Below, piece after piece: positions 61,808 to 64,000 of a DNA stretch of 64,000 nucleotides; the first letter of the stretch is position 1; each line of letters starts with the position of its first letter. The DNA is taken from contig NZ_SSOJ01000162.1 of NCBI RefSeq assembly GCF_029871205.1, positions 78,797 through 142,796 of the forward strand, in the 5' to 3' direction. Made by a program: the position numbers and the translations under genes. A model generated the notes under the pieces. It did no database searches and had not been told where the DNA came from. It saw only the letters and a list, made by a program, of their open reading frames with translations. Source of the DNA: Pseudomonas sp. BN417 (GTDB taxonomy: Bacteria; Pseudomonadota; Gammaproteobacteria; Pseudomonadales; Pseudomonadaceae).

Positions 61808-61811
61808 GAAT

Positions 61812-61887
61812 GAGCCTCAAGCGGCAAGCTACAAGCGCCAAGCGTGCTCAGTCGAGACTTGCAGCTTGAGGCTTGCAGCTTGTGGCT
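61812..61887. repeat. Short intergenic repeat with AAGCTGCAAGC-like arms
   Basis: GGCAAGCTACAAGCGCCAAGC and later CTTGCAGCTTGAGGCTTGCAG, which is largely its reverse complement, can fold into a hairpin. It resembles a common GCTTGCAGCTTG-type Pseudomonas intergenic repeat and fills the gap between glyS and gmhB. Confidence 0.6.
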
Positions 61888-61895
61888 GTACTGAA

Positions 61896-63941
61896 TCAAC
61901 CCAGTACCGAGATATCCGCCACGCCCAGGAACAGGCCGCGCAGCTTGGCCAGCAGCGCATAGCGGTTGCCCCGTACGGCGGCATCCTCTGCGTTGACCAG
62001 CACCGCTTCGAAGAAGCTGTCCACCGGCTCGCGCAGGCTTGCCAGGCGTTCCAGGGTTTCGCGGTAGCTGCCGGCGGCCGCCAGCGCCAGCTCGGCGTCG
62101 GCCACGGCCTTGGCGAGGGCCTGTTCTGCGGCTTCCTGCAGCAGCGCACTGTCGATGCTGGCTGGTACGGCCCCGTCGGCCTTGCTCAGCAGGTTGGAGA
62201 CGCGCTTGTTGGCGGCGGCCAGGGCAGCGGCTTCCGGCAGCTTGCGGAAGGCCTGCACGGCCTGCACGCGCTGGTCGAAGTCCAGCGCCGAGGACGGTTG
62301 CAGGGCGCGTACCGAGAGGTACACGGCCACGTCCACGCCTTCATCCTCATAACGCGCGCGCAGGCGGTCGAAGACGAACTCCAGGACCTGGTCGGCCAGG
62401 CCCTCGGCCTTCACCTTGTCGCCATAGAGGTCGATGGCGAAGGCGATGGCGGAGGCAAGGTCGAGGTCCAGCTGCTTCTCGATCAGGATGCGCAGCACGC
62501 CCAGGGCCTGGCGACGCAGGGCGAAGGGGTCCTTGCTGCCGGTGGGCAGCATGCCGATGCCGAAGATGCCCACCAGGGTGTCCAGCTTGTCAGCCACGGC
62601 CACGGCGGCTCCGGTGAGGGTCTGCGGCAGCTCGGCGCCGGCGCCACGCGGCATGTACTGCTCGTTCAGCGCCTGGGCGACGTCTTCCGCCTCGCCGTCG
62701 TTCTTGGCGTAGTAGTAGCCGGCGATGCCCTGCATCTCGGGGAATTCACCAACCATTTCGGTGGCCAGGTCGCACTTGGCGAGAATGCCGGCGCGAGCAG
62801 CGCGAACCGGGTCGGCGCCGATCTGCTCGGCGACGAAACCGGCCAGGCGGGAAACCCGTTCGGCCTTCTCGAACACCGTGCCGAGCTGGGCCTGGAACAC
62901 CACGTTCTTCAGGCGCTCGTTGAAGCTCTCCAGCTTCTGCTTCTTGTCCTGCTTGAAGAAGAACTCGGCGTCGGTGAGGCGGGGGCGCACCACCTTTTCG
63001 TTGCCGGAAATGATCTGCGCCGGGTCCTTGCTGACCACGTTGGCCACGGTGATGAAGCGCGGCAGCAGCTTGCCGTTGGCGTCCAGCAGGCAGAAATATT
63101 TCTGGTTGTCCTGCATGGTGGTGATCAGGGCTTCCTGCGGCACTTCGAGGAAGCGTTCCTCGAAGGAGCACACCAGCGGCACCGGCCATTCGACCAGGGC
63201 GGTCACTTCATCCAGCAGGTCGGCGGGGACCACGGCGGTGCCCTTCTGCTCGGCGGCCAGTTCGGCCACGCGCTTGGCAATGATCTCGCGGCGCTCGGCG
63301 AAGTCGGCCAGTACATGGGCGCTACGCAGGTCTTCCAGGTAAGTGGAGGGCTTGCTGATGCGGATGTTGTCCGGATTGTGGAAGCGATGGCCGCGGGATT
63401 CACGACCCGCCTTCTGGGCGAGGATCACGCAGTCGACGACCTCCTCACCGAACAGCATCACCAGCCACTGGGTCGGACGGACGAACTCCTCGCGACGGGC
63501 AGCCCAGCGCATGCGTTTAGGGATAGGCAGGCCGGCGAGAGAGGTTTCGACGATGTCGGGCAGCAGGCCGGCAGCCGGCTGGCCAGGAATGCTCTGGCTG
63601 AACTTCAGCTTGGGGCCGCTCTTGTCGATCTGCTCCAGGTCGACACCGCACTTGCGGGCGAAGCCCAGGGCGGCCTGGGTCGGCTTGCCTTCGGCGTCGA
63701 AGGCGGCCTGGATCGGCGGGCCATCGAGGTTGACGCTGCGGTCCGGCTGCTGGGTGGCCAGCTGCTCCACCAGCACCGCCAGGCGGCGCGGGGCGGCAAA
63801 CACCTGGGCCTTGGCATAGCCAAGGCCGGCGGCCTTGAGACCTTGCTCGATGCCGGCGAGGAAGGCATCACCCAGGGATTTCAGGGCCTTGGGTGGCAGC
63901 TCTTCGGTGCCCAGCTCTACCAGAAAATCTTGTGCACTCAT
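61896..63941 (-). CDS. glyS: Glycyl-tRNA synthetase beta subunit, 681 aa
   Basis: [23 protein letters not shown] at the N-terminus, the AKPRRLAVL-like [28 protein letters not shown] and [23 protein letters not shown] are conserved in the tetrameric bacterial enzyme. Overlaps glyQ by 4 bp (ATGA). Confidence 0.97.
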   Translation of the reverse strand: MSAQDFLVELGTEELPPKALKSLGDAFLAGIEQGLKAAGLGYAKAQVFAAPRRLAVLVEQLATQQPDRSVNLDGPPIQAAFDAEGKPTQAALGFARKCGVDLEQIDKSGPKLKFSQSIPGQPAAGLLPDIVETSLAGLPIPKRMRWAARREEFVRPTQWLVMLFGEEVVDCVILAQKAGRESRGHRFHNPDNIRISKPSTYLEDLRSAHVLADFAERREIIAKRVAELAAEQKGTAVVPADLLDEVTALVEWPVPLVCSFEERFLEVPQEALITTMQDNQKYFCLLDANGKLLPRFITVANVVSKDPAQIISGNEKVVRPRLTDAEFFFKQDKKQKLESFNERLKNVVFQAQLGTVFEKAERVSRLAGFVAEQIGADPVRAARAGILAKCDLATEMVGEFPEMQGIAGYYYAKNDGEAEDVAQALNEQYMPRGAGAELPQTLTGAAVAVADKLDTLVGIFGIGMLPTGSKDPFALRRQALGVLRILIEKQLDLDLASAIAFAIDLYGDKVKAEGLADQVLEFVFDRLRARYEDEGVDVAVYLSVRALQPSSALDFDQRVQAVQAFRKLPEAAALAAANKRVSNLLSKADGAVPASIDSALLQEAAEQALAKAVADAELALAAAGSYRETLERLASLREPVDSFFEAVLVNAEDAAVRGNRYALLAKLRGLFLGVADISVLG

Positions 63942-64000
63942 GCTTGAGCCTCCAGCTTGGCCAGTACTTCGTCACGCAGTTCGGGAGTGGCCATGGGGAA
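63938..64000 (-). CDS. glyQ: Glycyl-tRNA synthetase alpha subunit, C-terminal end only
   Basis: Only the last 20 codons ([20 protein letters not shown]) and stop lie in the window. Identity rests on the overlap with glyS and the usual glyQ-glyS order. Confidence 0.85.
   Translation of the reverse strand, partial: FPMATPELRDEVLAKLEAQA

Overview
The window is a high-GC gammaproteobacterial chromosome segment around the replication origin of a Pseudomonas. The order rpmH-oriC-dnaA-dnaN-recF-gyrB, the block yidD-yidC-mnmE-mnmG-rsmG-parA-parB-atpIBEFHAGDC-glmU-glmR-glmS, and the near identity of DnaA, UvrD, FolE2 and MnmG to what I know of P. aeruginosa proteins all point there. Species cannot be fixed from sequence alone; a member of or near the P. 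aeruginosa group is my best guess. Most genes left of oriC (about 51.45-51.97 kb) are on the minus strand and dnaA-dnaN-recF-gyrB on the plus strand, so both arms are largely read away from the origin.

Layout. 0-8 kb: edge of a membrane protein, uvrD, a TetR regulator, a Tim44-domain protein, a YbaK deacylase, a SUKH-type protein and a CPA2 antiporter. 7.7-13.1 kb: a GntR regulator divergent from an aminotransferase/glutamine-synthetase-like operon with two identical 12-bp palindromic operators, then a solute-binding protein and a thioesterase. 13.1-15.1 kb: a 2-kb gene-free convergent gap made of five repeat units built around DnaA boxes. 15.1-19.4 kb: a secreted CxxCH protein with a C-terminal MVL-type lectin domain, then a copper-type cluster (DUF2946, PepSY, PCuAC). 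19.4-25.6 kb: DUF3301 protein, alpha/beta hydrolase, a MifS/MifR (DctB/DctD-like) two-component pair and an alpha-ketoglutarate-type permease with a sigma-54 promoter. 25.7-31.1 kb: zinc-starvation genes (two COG0523 GTPases, a DksA2-like protein, FolE2) with a Zur-box-like palindrome, then a cyclopropane fatty acid synthase. 31.2-35.4 kb: glmS, glmR, glmU. 35.4-42.7 kb: the complete F-type ATP synthase operon. 42.8-51.4 kb: parB, parA, rsmG, mnmG, mnmE, yidC, yidD, rnpA, rpmH. 51.4-58.1 kb: oriC and dnaA-dnaN-recF-gyrB. 58.2-60.4 kb: a lower-GC accessory stretch with two or three unrecognised small genes and a strong candidate Crc/Hfq-decoy small RNA (CrcZ/CrcY type) with its own sigma-54 promoter. 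60.5-64 kb: lysophospholipid acyltransferase, gmhB, glyS and the end of glyQ.

Two things stand out. First, the 13.1-15.1 kb array: five units in which two DnaA boxes are exactly 124 bp apart, a third box follows exactly 98 bp later in four units, and all length variation is confined to slots filled with REP-like elements. It looks like a DnaA-binding or titration locus about 38 kb from oriC. It sits in a window where the exact 9-mer TTATCCACA occurs 24 more times outside the array, in coding and non-coding DNA and in all reading frames. Second, the A-rich RNA gene at about 59.66-60.01 kb has a textbook sigma-54 promoter, an upstream inverted repeat suitable for CbrB, at least five AANAANAA (CA) motifs and a terminator hairpin.

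All identifications are from reading the sequence; no database search was run. Start codons were chosen by ribosome-binding site, signal peptide or remembered family length, and are flagged where uncertain.
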